NCBI RefSeq assembly: GCF_958298935.1
Contig: NC_084923.1
Coordinates: 2,172,501 to 2,236,500, forward strand
Direction: 5' to 3'
Source of the DNA: Phragmites australis
Lineage: Eukaryota > Streptophyta > Magnoliopsida > Poales > Poaceae
Length of the DNA: 64,000 nucleotides
Below are positions 11,762-23,994 of this stretch, one piece after another. Position 1 is the first letter of the stretch, and the number at the start of each line of letters is the position of its first letter. The notes beneath the pieces were generated by a model, which did not search any database, was not told where the DNA came from, and worked only from the letters and a program-made list of their open reading frames with translations. Both the position numbers and the translations under genes were made by a program.

Positions 11762-12505
11762 CATCACCATGCAAGATGCACTAATAGGTATCTTGAGAGC
11801 ATGCACCCTTACGAGTAAATTTTACTTTCCGATCTGTCTATGCATCAGCAGATGGAATTTCACTAAAAAAATCCACTTGTGTATGCAATTAACCATTTGA
11901 TGGAAATTCACTGCTCCATGCTATTACATCCCTTGAATACAAGAGCCTCCTTCCCAACTCCAAAATAGTTTTAGCCAATAAAATGGATGCGCGGCTTTAA
12001 AAAAAAAAGACATGAAGATACTAGCACGTGGATGAAGGCGAGCTCAAGGCAAGAGCACGAGTGCACGACACGTCGCGGGGAGGCCGCGAGCGGCTGGAGA
12101 CGGGAAGGCGACGGCGCAAACACGACGAATTATCGAAACGCAATGGCAGTATGGCACTAGTGACGGAAGTGCTCGGCGGTGCCATCACAGGCGGTGAGCT
12201 TGGCCGTAGCGCCAGATGTGCTCGGAGCAGCTTGGTCCGTAAAATCTATCGCAATGCTTCGGCTCAGTCTACACAGGCAGCAGGCTTCCCTCCTTTGCCC
12301 CCCACATCGGTGGCCTGCAAGGCGCGGTTGAGTACCACACCACCGTACAGAGCAAGCACCAGATCGACGGATCAGACCAGCACCCGTTCAAATAATCACC
12401 GGATAGATGGATTCTTCTCTTGCAGCTCGCGAGCAAGGCAACGCATAGCGCAAGCTCCGCCAGGCCGCACCTGTCCACACGACATTGAGATACATCACAC
12501 ATGGG
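11762..12505. other. Intergenic, no gene recognised
   Basis: Contains an open frame at 12028-12519 (+, 163 codons) whose translation is Arg/Ser/Thr-rich with no recognisable motif. It runs directly into the SINE target duplication, so it is unlikely to be a gene. Confidence 0.5.
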
Positions 12506-12520
12506 GTGTGGATGCTTAAT

Positions 12521-12657
12521 TTTTTTTTTTAAGCACCGGATCTTCTCTCCCAGAATCTTCATTGGAGACCTTTTAACGAGTGCAAACACCGAGGATCGAA
12601 CCTGCGGCAGCTGGTAAGGGCTCTCGTGCCTTACCATTGGGCTGAAAGCCCGTTCGC
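12521..12657 (-). mobile_element. tRNA-derived SINE, well preserved
   Basis: Read on the minus strand, the element starts GCGAACGGGC and has an A box (AGCCCAATGGTAAGGCACG) and a B box (GGTTCGATCCTCGG). It ends in an A-run (T-run on the plus strand at 12521-12530). A 15-base duplication GTGTGGATGCTTAAT flanks it at 12506-12520 and 12658-12672. This is the clearest member of a family with copies at 2201, 19083 and 24982. It is not a working tRNA gene: there is no acceptor-stem pairing, and body and tail sequence follow the B box. Confidence 0.85.
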
Positions 12658-12679
12658 GTGTGGATGCTTAATTGATGGA

Positions 12680-13560
12680 GAAACCGGGATAGATAGCATT
12701 AGGGAAGCACGGGGGTTCGCTTTTTTTAGGCGACGGTGATAACCGCTATGCCAGGCAACAGATTTAACGCAGCTACGCAGGCATGGCCGCATGGGAGACG
12801 AAGAGAGAGAAGCCGAATGCTGAAGCGAGGAAGACAGAGAGGGGAAGGATACGTCGGTCTATCTTTTTTAATTGGCTTGGTAGGTCCATGGACGATGCCA
12901 CGTTGCAACTTGCTATGTTCGATGCCCCCTTAAAAAGAAAAGAGGAACTAGGGTGTGTTTGTTTCATCTGACAAGTACGGATGGGACATCTCGATTTTTT
13001 AAGTGTTTGGGTGGATGAATATGATGGGTAAAATGGCTAGTAAAAGAGTATATCTTGAGAGTTTGGATTGGGGATACGGGGAAAACAGCCCGATAGATCC
13101 ATCCAAGTTGATTTAGTTCGTGCTATTGTATGTTACGTGTGCTTACGTTTTTTATTTAACTTTAATTTTATCTGGGAGTATAAGATTACTTTAAAAATTC
13201 AAAATATTTTTATAAATAAACTAGAACTCACTAGCAATTCGTTTTAATTATTTTGATCTAAAAAGTCTTAGCTAATATTTAATTATTCTCCAAAAAAGCT
13301 TACTTTTATAACTTATAGCTATTTTAATGTCTTAAATAAATTTCTAGAAATTTAGGAAAAATCACTAGTATTCTCGTGTGATGTAATAATTTATAAAAAT
13401 ATTTTTAACCCTAGGTTATTACGTGAAAAAATCGTCATAACCAACTCAGCTCATCCAATCAATCTAACCAAACAGAAAATTAGTTCATCTTATTCACTCT
13501 AATATTACCAACCAAATACGATGACTTCATAAGTTATAACATAATAGTACCATTACATAA
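12680..13560. other. Intergenic, AT-rich MITE-like sequence
   Basis: From about 12950 the sequence GTGTGTTTGTTTCATCTGAC opens a roughly 580-bp AT-rich block that closes with ACCAACCAAATACGATGA. Such ends are typical of grass MITEs, but I could not pair them convincingly. There is no coding signal. Confidence 0.4.
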
Positions 13561-15300
13561 CGATAAGATTCATTTCAAAAGCACCCGTAGGTCTTAAAGA
13601 GAACACTAAGATAAGCTACTAGTGACAGTGAGTCTTCCATCAATCCACAGACATTATCTAGTGGAGTAGCAGCCTAGAAAATAGTATTCGGGTCGAAGTG
13701 TTCATCTGCCTATAACTCAGCTCCACCATCCAGGAGAGCCTCAAAGTCTTCTCCTTCTAAGCATCAACAAGAGGCTAGAAGAAAGCAAATACGAGTAAAT
13801 GGAGTACTCAGCAAGTGTGAGAAAATATGATATGAAGGCTCAAGACAAGAAAGATTTGACTCAGGTTTACTCCATCTATATCATCCTAATCTAGTACTTA
13901 AAAAGACATAGTAGTCCTAATTACTATGTGTTATGATACCAACGTTAAGAGAAACAGCTCATCGGATTCCATCCGACTAACAAATTCACCAGATATTCCG
14001 TACCTGGCTACTAACTCATCGGGTTACCACAACGTGACTACACTAAACCAACCATCCAAGATCCCCACTAATCATGAAGAAGTTAAAACCCACTCTTGAA
14101 TATGAGCACGACTGATATATCGGTTTTACACTCTGCAGAGGTTGCATACTTTACCCACGAGTCATGATTCTCGTATGCCTGTGCCCGCGAAGCACTTACA
14201 CACTTCATTTGGTGCGTGACTAGGTCTCACTACAAGGCCTTTCAAAAGCATCTCCCAGCATGCATTTGCCCACTAAAGTTTCACCGCCGTATATAAGTGG
14301 AGCAAACTTCACCCCAGAGGCCCCCTCTTGTGCCGGTAGGAAAAATGGGAGACCACATAGGCTCCTTGCATGGAAGTCCACACAGTGCACTCAAAAACTG
14401 ATGGCTACGATCTAAAGGGGTGAAGGGATATTTAAACTTATAATCTCGATCGCACGCGAGGGATCTGATGGCCCAGGGCGATTGAGGAGGGTTTGACGAC
14501 CGACAGAGAGAGGAAAGCGGTGGCGCCGCCGCGGGCATGGCCAGCGCATCGCCAGCAACACACGATCTAGCGCTATGGGCTACTAAACATGACAAGAAAC
14601 AATTCAACAGAAAGAGATGACGGCGGGGATTCTCACCGAGGGCTCCTCGATGGCCGGAGATGGCTCAGCGGTGGTCGGCGACGGAGAAAAGCGGCGGCGG
14701 AGGTTGGAGCTCGACAGGAAATTGGCTACCGCGACGGGAAGAGGAATCCGAGGGGCAAGGAGTTTTGCTGGAGGTCATGCAGTGCTAGAGAGAAGGTCAG
14801 TGGGCCTTAGTGAGCAACGGGGAAGTCCAGCGATGGCGAGATGACGGTAATGCTTACCGGAGCTTGACGGGAGAGGTCATGCGACGATGGAACAATGTTG
14901 AGGGGTAGCGGAGAAGACTCCTCGTGCTCCTGTGAAGCGGATGACGGCCTCAGAAGCACCGGAGAGGGCTCGACTATGACGGTCGACGCTCAGCGGAGCT
15001 CTGTGGTAGACAATGGCGGTGGTGCGATTTGGGGCGGCAGGGTGGAGAGAGATTGGGAGGACAACGTGGTGTTGCAGAGGCTATTTTATAACGCGGAGAG
15101 GGAGCGGGGCTATTGCGGAGTCGTGGGGCGCGGAGGAGAATAGAGGACGCGGCAGTTTTGACTGACGGTTGCGAGAGCAAGCACGGGAGGTTAGGGAAGG
15201 GGCTGACCGGTGGGCTCAGTGTGCCAGAGAAAGATGAACGGGTTGGCTGGGCTGCGTAGGGAGCTATGCGGGCTAGCTAGAAAATGGGTGTCACGCTATT
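13560..15300. mobile_element. Probable LTR-retrotransposon remnant
   Basis: The stretch around 14090-14280 (a sequence about the contents of an LTR or leader, including CTCTGCAGAGGTTGCATACTTTACCCACGAGTC and a CACTACAAGGCCTTTC block) resembles the leader or LTR sequences common in grass gypsy-type elements. The following GC-rich part (14460-15180) is open in several frames on both strands without a recognisable domain. No LTR pair, primer site or pol domain was found, so the call rests on general resemblance only. Confidence 0.3.
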
Positions 15301-16730
15301 CATTATAAAAAAAAATGATTGCTAAGCGATGCTCACCTGCATGAAAATTAAGAAGAGAGAAATAGAGAGACCGTCAGAGAATCATATCAATGTTCAAGTT
15401 TCCTGGTCGCATCAAGCGATAATAACGTATTATCCTAGATGGTTTTTGCCATCTTGGGCTCCAATAGCGGCAACTTCTCCATAATCATTCTCAGCATAAC
15501 ACACCCACCATGGGACGTTGTCGAGGCCTTCTCGGAGTCCATGTCATCCGAAGCATGAAAATTGCATGTATGCTTGCCCATCAACGGCTCTATCCGCACT
15601 AACCAGCCAGTGTAGCTAGGGTTGTAAGTTTTATATTTTCTGGACCAGTCGATCTCAAACTAAAAAAATAAATTAAAAAATTGCTTTCACCTAATTAAAT
15701 TAAAAAAGAAATTAAATACTAATCTAGAAATACCTATTAAAAATCTACTTGCTTCCCTGCTTGCAGCACGCGACCAGCTCAGTGGCATGGCAAAACAGAC
15801 AAGGCGACAACACTCCGCCTTGGCCTTGCTAAGGGAGAGATTGCATCGGGCAATCAGATGACACGTACCTTGCTATCTTGGTGGCAAGCGGGCAAGGCTA
15901 AGATTTTGAGTCTTTGTACGGCTAACTGAAGAAGCCTATATGATTATGCTTAATTGAATTTGTTAAGAAAACAGTGACATACGACACTAAGGAGGGATCA
16001 ACAAGGAGGGCACGGCACAATTGTGCCAGGTCTATGCTGCGCGACTCAACGTTGCAACGTCAGATACGTGCACGGCAATGGCACAATTCGTTGGGCCAGA
16101 GATGCTGGTGCGGTGACTTCGTTAGCGACAAAGCGCCACATAACACAGGAGCAAGGACTAGCCTGTGCAGCTTGTGGTCGTATGCTGTTTGGTACAGTTG
16201 AAATTTATTGATTTTTATTGAAAAGCTATTTTTTTAAAAAGTTGTTTATGACTTAAAAAAAATTGTTAGTTTATAAACTTATTTTTTGGCTCTTAACATA
16301 CAACTTTTCAGAAAAATCAGTCTCAACCAGCCCATCAGTTTTTAGTTTATTTCATCAAATACTAATTTATCAATTTTTAAAAAAATCAGCATAAACTTAA
16401 GTTGTTTGACACAATTTATAACTTCGGAGAAACAGAAATTACTGATAGACTATGTCAAATAGGACCATAGTGATAGAAATGCTATGGCAAGGTTCTAAAT
16501 CTAGCCATGCTATTTCGCGCGGACAAACATGCCTGGCTATCGGATCCGTAAAGAGACTCAAACAAATTGGTCTCCAATCGGCAGGTTCCCAGTCTCAGCC
16601 TTCTCCCGTAAGCGCTTCCCAATCATGTAAAAAAATCCAACGTGCCCCCTCCGCCAGTCAGCCCACCATACACTCCCTCCCTCAGCATGCCAACCCACCC
16701 GTGCGGGCTCTACCAATCATGCGTGATACG
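15300..16730. other. Intergenic region upstream of the DUF241 gene
   Basis: No gene was recognised. About 16190-16465 is an AT-rich block beginning GCTGTTTGGTACAGTTG and ending GACTATGTCAAATAGGACC, MITE-like in composition and ends but without a confirmed target duplication. The last 200 bases before the TATA box form the proximal promoter. Confidence 0.45.
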
Positions 16731-16733
16731 CCC

Positions 16734-16740
16734 TATATAA
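16734..16740 (+). promoter_or_regulatory. TATA box of the DUF241 gene
   Basis: TATATAA ends exactly where an in-frame upstream ATG (16741) begins. That ATG therefore sits upstream of any transcript start and cannot be the initiator, which favours the ATG at 16855. Confidence 0.75.
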
Positions 16741-16854
16741 ATGCCCCCTTCCAAGTTGCCACACCACCACCACGGCACCAACTCAAACAAGTCCACCCAT
16801 ACCGCGACGCTGGGAGCTTCTGCAGCGAGCGGAACGACGAAAGAGCAGAGGCAA

Positions 16855-17841
16855 ATGGCTGTGGGATTCCGCCGACGGCTCGCAGCGCTCACCGTCCCCA
16901 AGGCTTCCTCCTTACTACGACGCACGCGCCACAAGAAGCTCTCCTACTCGCGCGTCCGCTCCGCCAGCCTCCCCGGCCGCTTCCACCCGGTCGTCGCGGG
17001 CCTGCACGACTCCGCCAATGCACTCGTCGGCTGGACAGAGGAGCCGGCGCAAGCCAGCCCGGCGTGGATCGGTGACGGCGTGGGACACCTGGGCCGGCTC
17101 CTGGCGGGCTTGACCGACCTGCTCCACCACCCCCAGGCGCAGGACCCGCTCAAGCGGCAGGGCAAGGCGGCGCCGTGGACCGAGCGCCTGCTGGACGACC
17201 TCCTACTCCTCGCCGATGCCCACGGGTGCTTCCGCGAGGCGCTCCTCGCGCTGAAGCAGCTCCTCGCCGAGGCGCACGCCGCGACCCGCCGCCGCGACGC
17301 CACTCGCCTCGCCGCCGCGCTCCGAGCGAGGCGCCGCTCGGACCGCGACCTCTCCCGCCTCGCCTCCGCGTTGCGTTACCTCTCCCACCGCTCTTCGTCC
17401 GTCGCGGCAACGTCCGACTCCGGCGAGGCGGCGCTAGCCGAGGCCGTCTTGGCCGCCACGTGCGCGGCGGCCGCCGCGTCCACCGCCATCTTCGCCGGGC
17501 TCGCTTCCGCCTCCGCGTCGTCGGCCTCGCGCGCAATGACGTCCCCAATTGCAGTCTCTCCGGCGAAGGTTGCTGCCGCTCCTGTGTGGTGGGTGGCCGA
17601 CCTCCTTCGGTGGCGACGCCGCACGGTGGCCGTCGCTGCCAGCGAATCCGGTCCCGGTGCAAAAGAGGTGCCTTTGGAGGAGTGCTGCGACGAGGAGGAG
17701 GAGGAGAGGCAGACAGTCATGGAACGGCTGCGGAGGCTGGAGGAGTGCGTCGTGGCGGCAGAGAACGGCTGCGAGCAAGTGTACCGGGCGCTCGTGAACG
17801 CGAGGGTGTCGCTGCTCAACGTACTAACGCCGTGCTTTTGA
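16855..17841 (+). CDS. DUF241 family protein
   Basis: Single exon, 328 residues, starting MAVGFRRRLAAL and ending VLTPCF. It shows the family's usual order: a basic N-terminus with the RSASLPGRFHP motif, several long amphipathic helices rich in Leu, Ala and Arg (about residues 60-200), an Ala-rich weakly hydrophobic stretch, and a C-terminal block with EEEERQTVMERLRRLEECV followed by a Glu-Asn-Gly-Cys-Glu and VNARVSLLNVL ending. Plant DUF241 proteins have no established biochemical function; many are stress- or root-expressed. An in-frame ATG 38 codons upstream is rejected because it abuts the TATA box. Strong GC bias is typical of grass single-exon genes. Downstream 17842-18300 is probably 3'UTR. 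Confidence 0.9.
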   Translation: MAVGFRRRLAALTVPKASSLLRRTRHKKLSYSRVRSASLPGRFHPVVAGLHDSANALVGWTEEPAQASPAWIGDGVGHLGRLLAGLTDLLHHPQAQDPLKRQGKAAPWTERLLDDLLLLADAHGCFREALLALKQLLAEAHAATRRRDATRLAAALRARRRSDRDLSRLASALRYLSHRSSSVAATSDSGEAALAEAVLAATCAAAAASTAIFAGLASASASSASRAMTSPIAVSPAKVAAAPVWWVADLLRWRRRTVAVAASESGPGAKEVPLEECCDEEEEERQTVMERLRRLEECVVAAENGCEQVYRALVNARVSLLNVLTPCF

Positions 17842-18690
17842 TCCGTTTTGGAGGGAAAACACCTTCAAAATTAGCATTTAGAACAAATTTAAGTGGAGGG
17901 ATGCTTAGCAATTCCGTTTTCAGTAGATTGTTTACAAGTTTACATGATGTATAGCAATCGTTCCGAAATGGAATGAAATTGTAATTAGGCGAAATATTCT
18001 GGAAAATGTTGTTCTTACTTGCAACTGTCTCTTCAAAGGTTCACGGCAACTTGTCTGATGAATTGAAATATATCACTTTATGCATGAATCTGTTCGGAAC
18101 CAAAAAAAAAAAAACATTTTGCATCAGACGAGTTGCTCTGTTTCCTAAAGAAGTTCTTGCAAAATTCAGACAATGTAAACGTGGTTATGGAGGACATGAC
18201 AATGAGTTAACAATGCTTCAGACTTATACAACTATGAACATACTTCAGACTTCAGAGTTCGGTATGGGCACAGATTCGAAAAGAGATCATAATGTACTCT
18301 GATCTTAGTTGTTGATCTATATGTGAATGTTCTTCTTTTTGTTTTTGCTATCAACGCGGCTAAAGTTTAGATAGTTGTTGGTCTATACGTGAAAAGGCAG
18401 CTGTATCTGGATGGCAGGTTATTTTGATTCCCATTTCCAGTTCCAGCTCTGTGCAGCCATGCTGGGTTCGCGCTGAACTAAAGAGTGCCGTGGAGCCGAG
18501 CATGTGAGCCACTTCTTCTTTAATCACATGCGTTTCTAATGAGGAAATGAATCTTTGTTAAATTGTGTAGGTCGTTAGGTCGGTTCGGCATCACATGGAA
18601 TTGGGTCAAGGAATTAAAGTGCCACGTTGCAGTCGGACTAATGAACTTCAAGTCTGGTTAGCATCACATGTGTAGGTCGTTAGCTCTCAG
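17842..18690. other. 3' flank of the DUF241 gene
   Basis: Contains the likely 3'UTR, then anonymous sequence. An open frame at 18006-18302 (+, 98 codons) has a Lys-run from an A-tract and no recognisable domain. Confidence 0.5.
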
Positions 18691-18932
18691 ACCAGCTCCA
18701 AAAGTAGAATTAGTGATAGCTCTGTTAAATATTATTTTGCAGTTTTCAGCTCTTATAGTTATTACTTGAGAGATAAACTAAAATGAACCAGATGATGAGA
18801 GCTAAAAAAATAAACTTCTCCTGATTCACCTTTTCTACAGAATCATTTTATCTACAGAGTGTAGAGAGTAGTATTCAACCATAAAATCACTTTCTCACAT
18901 ATAAATGTGGAACTCTATCAAACAGGCCTTAG
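18690..18932. mobile_element. MITE-like repeat (copy 2 of two)
   Basis: Shares ordered blocks with 1550-1842: GAGAGCTAAAAAAA, then a TGATTCACC..CAGAATCA segment, then TTCAACCATAAAATCA. It ends near CAAACAGGCCTTAGG, a terminus type common in grass MITEs. The left end is uncertain. Confidence 0.45.
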
Positions 18933-19082
18933 GTTCTTTCTATTGATGTTTAGCGTCTTCAATTTAGTCCAGTCTTGGCCATGTTTAAGGCGGTCTTAGC
19001 ATTCTCTAATTCAAAATGTACTAATATTGGTCTATCTTGAGTGCTTAGACCAAGAATAAAGGTTGGAGCATGCGCATCGATT

Positions 19083-19210
19083 GCGAACGAGCTCACAACC
19101 TGGTGGCAAAGTCTCGAAGAAGGATCGAGTCTGTTGGGAGTTTGAGCCCCCGGTCTCAGCATGACTCTGCCTCCAATAAAAACCGTAGAAATGAGTCTCA
19201 TTGTAGAAAA
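19083..19210 (+). mobile_element. tRNA-derived SINE
   Basis: Starts GCGAACGAGC like the copy at 12521-12657. It has an A-box-like CCTGGTGGCAAAGTCTCG and a B-box-like GAGTTTGAGCCCCCGG, and ends in GAAATGAGTCTCATTGTAGAAAA. A 16-base duplication with one mismatch, AGCATGCGC(A/G)TCGATT, flanks it at 19067-19082 and 19211-19226, which fixes the ends well. Confidence 0.8.
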
Positions 19211-19229
19211 AGCATGCGCGTCGATTTGT

Positions 19230-19798
19230 TCTGAGGACAGGAGTGTTAGCTGAATACACTACGGTGGCTTTAATCTGCAATGATGTATCAGAAATTCAGA
19301 AGTTCCGGCATGGTTTCTCGCTTCTTTTATGGAAGAATCGCCTATCATTTATGATCACGAGGACCTTGGTAAGCAGATAAGACTTGCGTCCAGTTCGAGT
19401 TCCAGATCAATTGAATGTTGGCGAAGATTTACGTACCAGAAGGCTAAAGCAGCTCAAGAGCAAGATTGTGAAGCAAGAAAAGGTACACTTTTAAGATGGG
19501 TCTTCCCTTTCTAGTCGAACTGGTACAGTGTACATCTCCGCTAGCTAGCACGCTCGCAGTCACAATCTGTGCAACTCATATAGATCTAGCTGAAAGGATG
19601 CAATCCAGCCCAGATTCAGCATCAGTATTCTGAACTGATGTCGGCTTGGCACTGCAAGTCTGAAACAAATGGCTAATTGATAGTTGGTTACTACTACTGC
19701 TGAATTGTCAAGTGGCAAGTCTTACGAATTATTTGCATGATTAGCTCTTCAATGCTCATTACTGGAGTCTAAATGGACATGTTAACAAATCGATTGTT
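19230..19798. other. Intergenic, no gene recognised
   Basis: A short frame at 19329-19514 (+, 61 codons) shows no recognisable domain. Otherwise anonymous sequence. Confidence 0.5.
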
Positions 19799-20213
19799 GA
19801 AGGAGAAGCCGACATATATATATATATATATATATATAGGAAAACTAGTATGTACTCCTGGGTGTATGTACTCCCACCTCTCATATACCACTTTTACACA
19901 TGAGTTATACTTCTTTATCACTTTAAATATACTTCATTAGTAATTATAAGATACTACAATACAAATCCCACGAAACTTTTTATGAAATTCCATGATTTTT
20001 ATCTTAATTTGCTTATATACTTCTTTTATGTATAAAAAAGAGTATATAGCAAAAATGAAAGGCTAACATTGAATTTTTTTTCATACAACTCATATTGGAG
20101 TATCTTAGAATTAGTATTAGAGTATACTAAAAATGATAAAAGAGTATAAAGTGTTTGTTTAGGTGGTATATTGCATGTGGGAGTACATACTCCTAGGAGT
20201 ATAGAATAGGTGT

Positions 20214-20274
<61 letters not shown>

Positions 20275-20294
20275 GAGAAGGAGAAGCCGACATA
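19799..20294. mobile_element. MITE nested in (TA)n, bounded by an 18-bp direct repeat
   Basis: The 18-base sequence GAAGGAGAAGCCGACATA occurs at 19799-19816 and 20277-20294. Between the copies lie a (TA)n run, an inverted-repeat element (about 19838-20216), a second and longer (AT)n run (about 20216-20266), and a T-run. The element's arms GTATGTACTCCCAC and neighbours pair over about 55 bases: left GGAAAACTAGTATGTACTCC, right in reverse GGACACCTATTCTATACTCC. Element ends in TA-dinucleotide tracts recall rice Micron-type insertions. There is no coding capacity. Confidence 0.7.
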
Positions 20295-23200
20295 GATGGT
20301 TCATCTTTTGGTACTTGGGGCCCCAGCGAGATGGGCCTAAGCCCCACCGCAACTACGGGGCCTGTGATTAGGCCCAGTACTATCCATCACCGGCTGACGG
20401 GACGCATCGAAACTTTTTGCACGTTTTGGCGTTCGTTCAGGGACGTGACACATGACACGACCATTTGATTCGGGACACGAGCACGGCCAATCACACCACA
20501 CCTACAATTGTCGATGCAATAATGCAGCAAACTAGGACATGTAAAGGACGGGAACGTACTGAAATCATAAGCTCTTTCCTGCGTCTCGTCCTAATCGCAG
20601 TATCGTACTTCCCATCCGTGCCGCTGTATCCAGGAATTCAGGCAAGCATAAAGCAAACATTTACTGTGAATACTGTTCAATAAACTTGGCACGCTGTTTC
20701 TTCTGCAGGTTGGGATTCTTCCTTCTTTTTACAAAGGATTGTGAAATTCCCTGATTCAAAATGAACACCGGAACAGAGCGATATCAACCAGACAACCACA
20801 CGAAAAGTGAACCTAAACACGTGATTGGGCCGCCTTTTGTCACCTTGTTGTACAAGTTTGGTTGTAGTTGCCACTACGCGTAAGGCCCGAAAACCTTCGT
20901 CGATGGCCCGAAGAGGATACCCGACATAAAATGAAGGGAAACCAAACACGACGGTGCACGAGATGACGAGACGTAGGACAGGACCGACAGGACAGTGGCA
21001 CTTGTGCAACACGGTACGCATCGCCGACAAGAACGGCAGCACCGCTGTGGTCACATCCGAGCGTTATTCCCCGCGCGCCGGAGTTCGCGCCCTGCAAGTA
21101 CTAGCAGCACTCCGGCGGCGTACGTCCGGCCGTCTGACCCAGGCCCCCCTCCTGTTTGCTGTACAGCTGCTGTTCGCGTGGGGGCGAAGCTACTCTAGTC
21201 CACTAGAGTGTAATGATATTAGAAAAAATCTTAGTTATTAATAATTTAATTTAATTTTTTATATATCACCTAATCTTAAATATAGGCATTATCTATATAT
21301 ATATATTGAAACTTACGCTCGGATTTTAGAGCTCCAGCTTCGCCTCGGACTGTTCGGCGTCACGTCCACCTCCAAGCTTGGACGCTCGCAGGCGCCGATG
21401 AGCTCGTAACTCGTAAGCCTCGTCCCGCCGGCGCCGATGCCACGAGATCGGGCGGAAACGCGCGGCGTGTGACGTGCGATGCGTGAACCAGCCGGGCCGC
21501 GCGCGCGTTCCGGCTTGGAGCCGCGGAAACGTGCCCGGCCGGACGCACCGAGCACGCAATGATCGAAAATAAAAGGGAAAGCGCAAAGCGGGCGCCCGTT
21601 TGTCGGAGAACCCCGCGTGGACGAGCACCTGGAGGCTGGAGCTGCGTCCGTCTCCGCTTTCCGGAATGGCACCTGCCCCGCGTGTGGCAGGTGAAGCTGA
21701 CACCCTGCAGCAGAGATGAACATCTCATTATTAAGGTGGCCTATATTTTGCTCAGCATAAGCCGCAATATGGATTTGTTAGGGATGTCCTAAGTAAAGTT
21801 ATTTTTAATAGATACTTAAAAATTTATCTTTATAATACTATTATAACATCTCCTAACATTATTACAGTATTCTCTATTTTTTTTCATCTCCAAAAACTAC
21901 CATATTTACTATCTCCTATTATTCTCCTCTTCCCTCGAACTCACCCACATACGCACGGTACAGTGATACGGCAGCTCAACATCTCCTGCAAAAATGCAGC
22001 CTCTGCATCATTGTAGGGGCAGAAACGGCATCCGTTAGAGACGGATACGGCAAGAAATCGACTGGTATTTTTATTGTAGCGCTAGAAAAGGTGCGGATGC
22101 AAAGTTCGTTGAAGAAAATCTAACGTGGGTATCTATGGATCAACTCTAGTATAACTTAATCAACGAATTAGTTATTTTGATCTAGTTAGAATGATTAATT
22201 AATTGATTGGATTGAACTAGTGTGAATCCACATATTGCTTCTCATCCCTAGGATTTATCAGATCAAAATCTGGATCAAATACGTACACATCCCAAAGCTA
22301 TTCGGATGATCAAGGATTAAATAAAAGGAACACAATTATACAACTGCTACATGGTGTGCTATATGCCTATATATATATCTTGTGATGTGGTTGGTACATG
22401 TCGTTATCCTCCTAACCGAGGATCTTTTCCTCTTTAATTTGTGCTTAATCATTGACCTGGGTTAGGTGCTAACCGCGTGCTTTTCTGCAGGTTCTGGTGG
22501 GTACGTAGTAATCATTCCGGCATGCTTTAGGGAGTGCCTTTTTAAAGAACATGGTGCGTCTGAAACTCTGAAGTCGTCGCTTGCATGGCAATTGCAATGG
22601 CAGTGGAAACGCTTGGGTATCCAATCAGAAAAGTGGTGCGAGTCCGTGTTGGGATGATGGGTGTACGGTGTACCCCTAACTACGTTGATGAATGTGTGCT
22701 TGTGTGGTGCAGCGCGAATCAGGTGCCATGACACGTACCGTCAGAAAGAGATGTCTCGTACATGTAGGAGCTTGTTGTCGTCCACCCATAAGGCCATAAT
22801 CCAGTTAACTAGTTAACTTTGCACACTATTCCTCTTTTTTTTTCTCTTGAGATGCACACGTACTTTATGTTGGTAATATGCGTAAAAAATTAATTTCACA
22901 TTCTATATAAATGCATATTTCACCATCTATAACAGATAAATATATTTCTAACCCTAGCAGCAAGCAACAGTAAAAAAATCCATCAGTTTCATCAAGAACT
23001 CACAATCGGGTTGATGAAAGTATAAAGTTGATGATGTGTCGATTCGTTGCCGTGCAGATCGTAGATGAAGTAGTGCAGAGCGGTCGCGCAGGTGCGCTGC
23101 CCAGAAACTTTATTGCCGTCTCTCGTGCGGGCTTCACGACGGCAGAGGCTCGGAGATACCGCTCACCCTCCAACCTTGTACACGGCAAGGAGAAAGGCCG

Positions 23201-23736
23201 ACGAGATCCGGCAGCACAGCACACAAGATAGTGATATGGATGGGTGGAGTAGAGATATGTGTCATCAAAAGTCTGAACGTCTCCAGGATTTATAGGAAAA
23301 TGACTGCCCTCTTGGAACCGTTTTCTCTTATAAAATGCTCACTAATTGTTGTCTCCATAACTGACCAATTACCCTCAGAATTAAGGCATTGATCGCGGTT
23401 AAAACGGCTGATTATGACATTGATCATAATTAAAAAGGGAGAGCAGCAAAAGAGCTTGCAATTTTGTGCTGCCACGCGGATATTCAAGCGAAAAATACGC
23501 GAATACGTGCGCGTGTGCGTGTCAATATAGCAAAGTATACTCTCTTTTTCTCATTTTCTCTATTTCAAAGAGACCAGAGAACTCAAGTATTTAAGTTGGT
23601 CTACATCCTCTTATCTGACAATACGTGACTAAACCTTCTTACTTTGCATTCTCATAAATAAACTTTAAATAGGTCACATTCCAACGCTTTACTCGTTAAT
23701 CTCCCGCTCATCAGCTCCAAAGGTCATTGGAAGTTA
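20295..23736. other. Intergenic region, no recognised gene
   Basis: A GC-rich patch at 21313-21730 is open in three minus-strand frames and one plus-strand frame at once, which speaks for composition rather than coding. From 21775 to 21905 there is AT-rich MITE-like sequence. About 22930-23730 resembles a degraded LTR (leader-like text with AGATACCGCTCACC and TTTCTCTTATAAAATG), but no partner LTR is present. Confidence 0.4.
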
Positions 23737-23994
23737 CTCCCTCAGTCCTAAAATAACGAGTTTTTTAAAATTTAAAAAAAGTCTTTAAAACTGTACTCTG
23801 ATCATTAATTTATTATATAATATATTACCAAATACTACAAAATCACTATCATATTAAAGAATTAGGAAATAGGGATCTATCCATATAAATTTTGTACATT
23901 AAAACATATATACAATTTGATTAATTATTGATCAAAATTTACAAAATTTGCCTTTTTTAAATCCTAATACGTTCATATTTTAGGACGGAGGAGG
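23737..23994. mobile_element. Stowaway MITE
   Basis: Terminal inverted repeats CTCCCTCAGTCCTAAAATAA at the left and, in reverse complement, CCTCCTCCGTCCTAAAATAT at the right match the Stowaway consensus. The element is bounded by the TA target dinucleotide (23735-23736 and 23995-23996), is 258 bp long and AT-rich inside. It is a non-autonomous Tc1/mariner derivative. Confidence 0.88.

Noticed and set aside
12575..12657. A tRNA gene on the minus strand
   Set aside because: A- and B-box-like blocks are present, but there is no acceptor-stem pairing, and the unit has a body, A-tail and 15-bp target duplication, so it is a SINE.
16741..16854. In-frame upstream ATG giving a 366-residue DUF241 protein
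   Set aside because: The ATG directly follows the TATA box, so it lies before any plausible transcript start.
21313..21728. Three overlapping minus-strand frames of 122-136 codons
   Set aside because: Simultaneous openness in several frames reflects composition; no domain in any.
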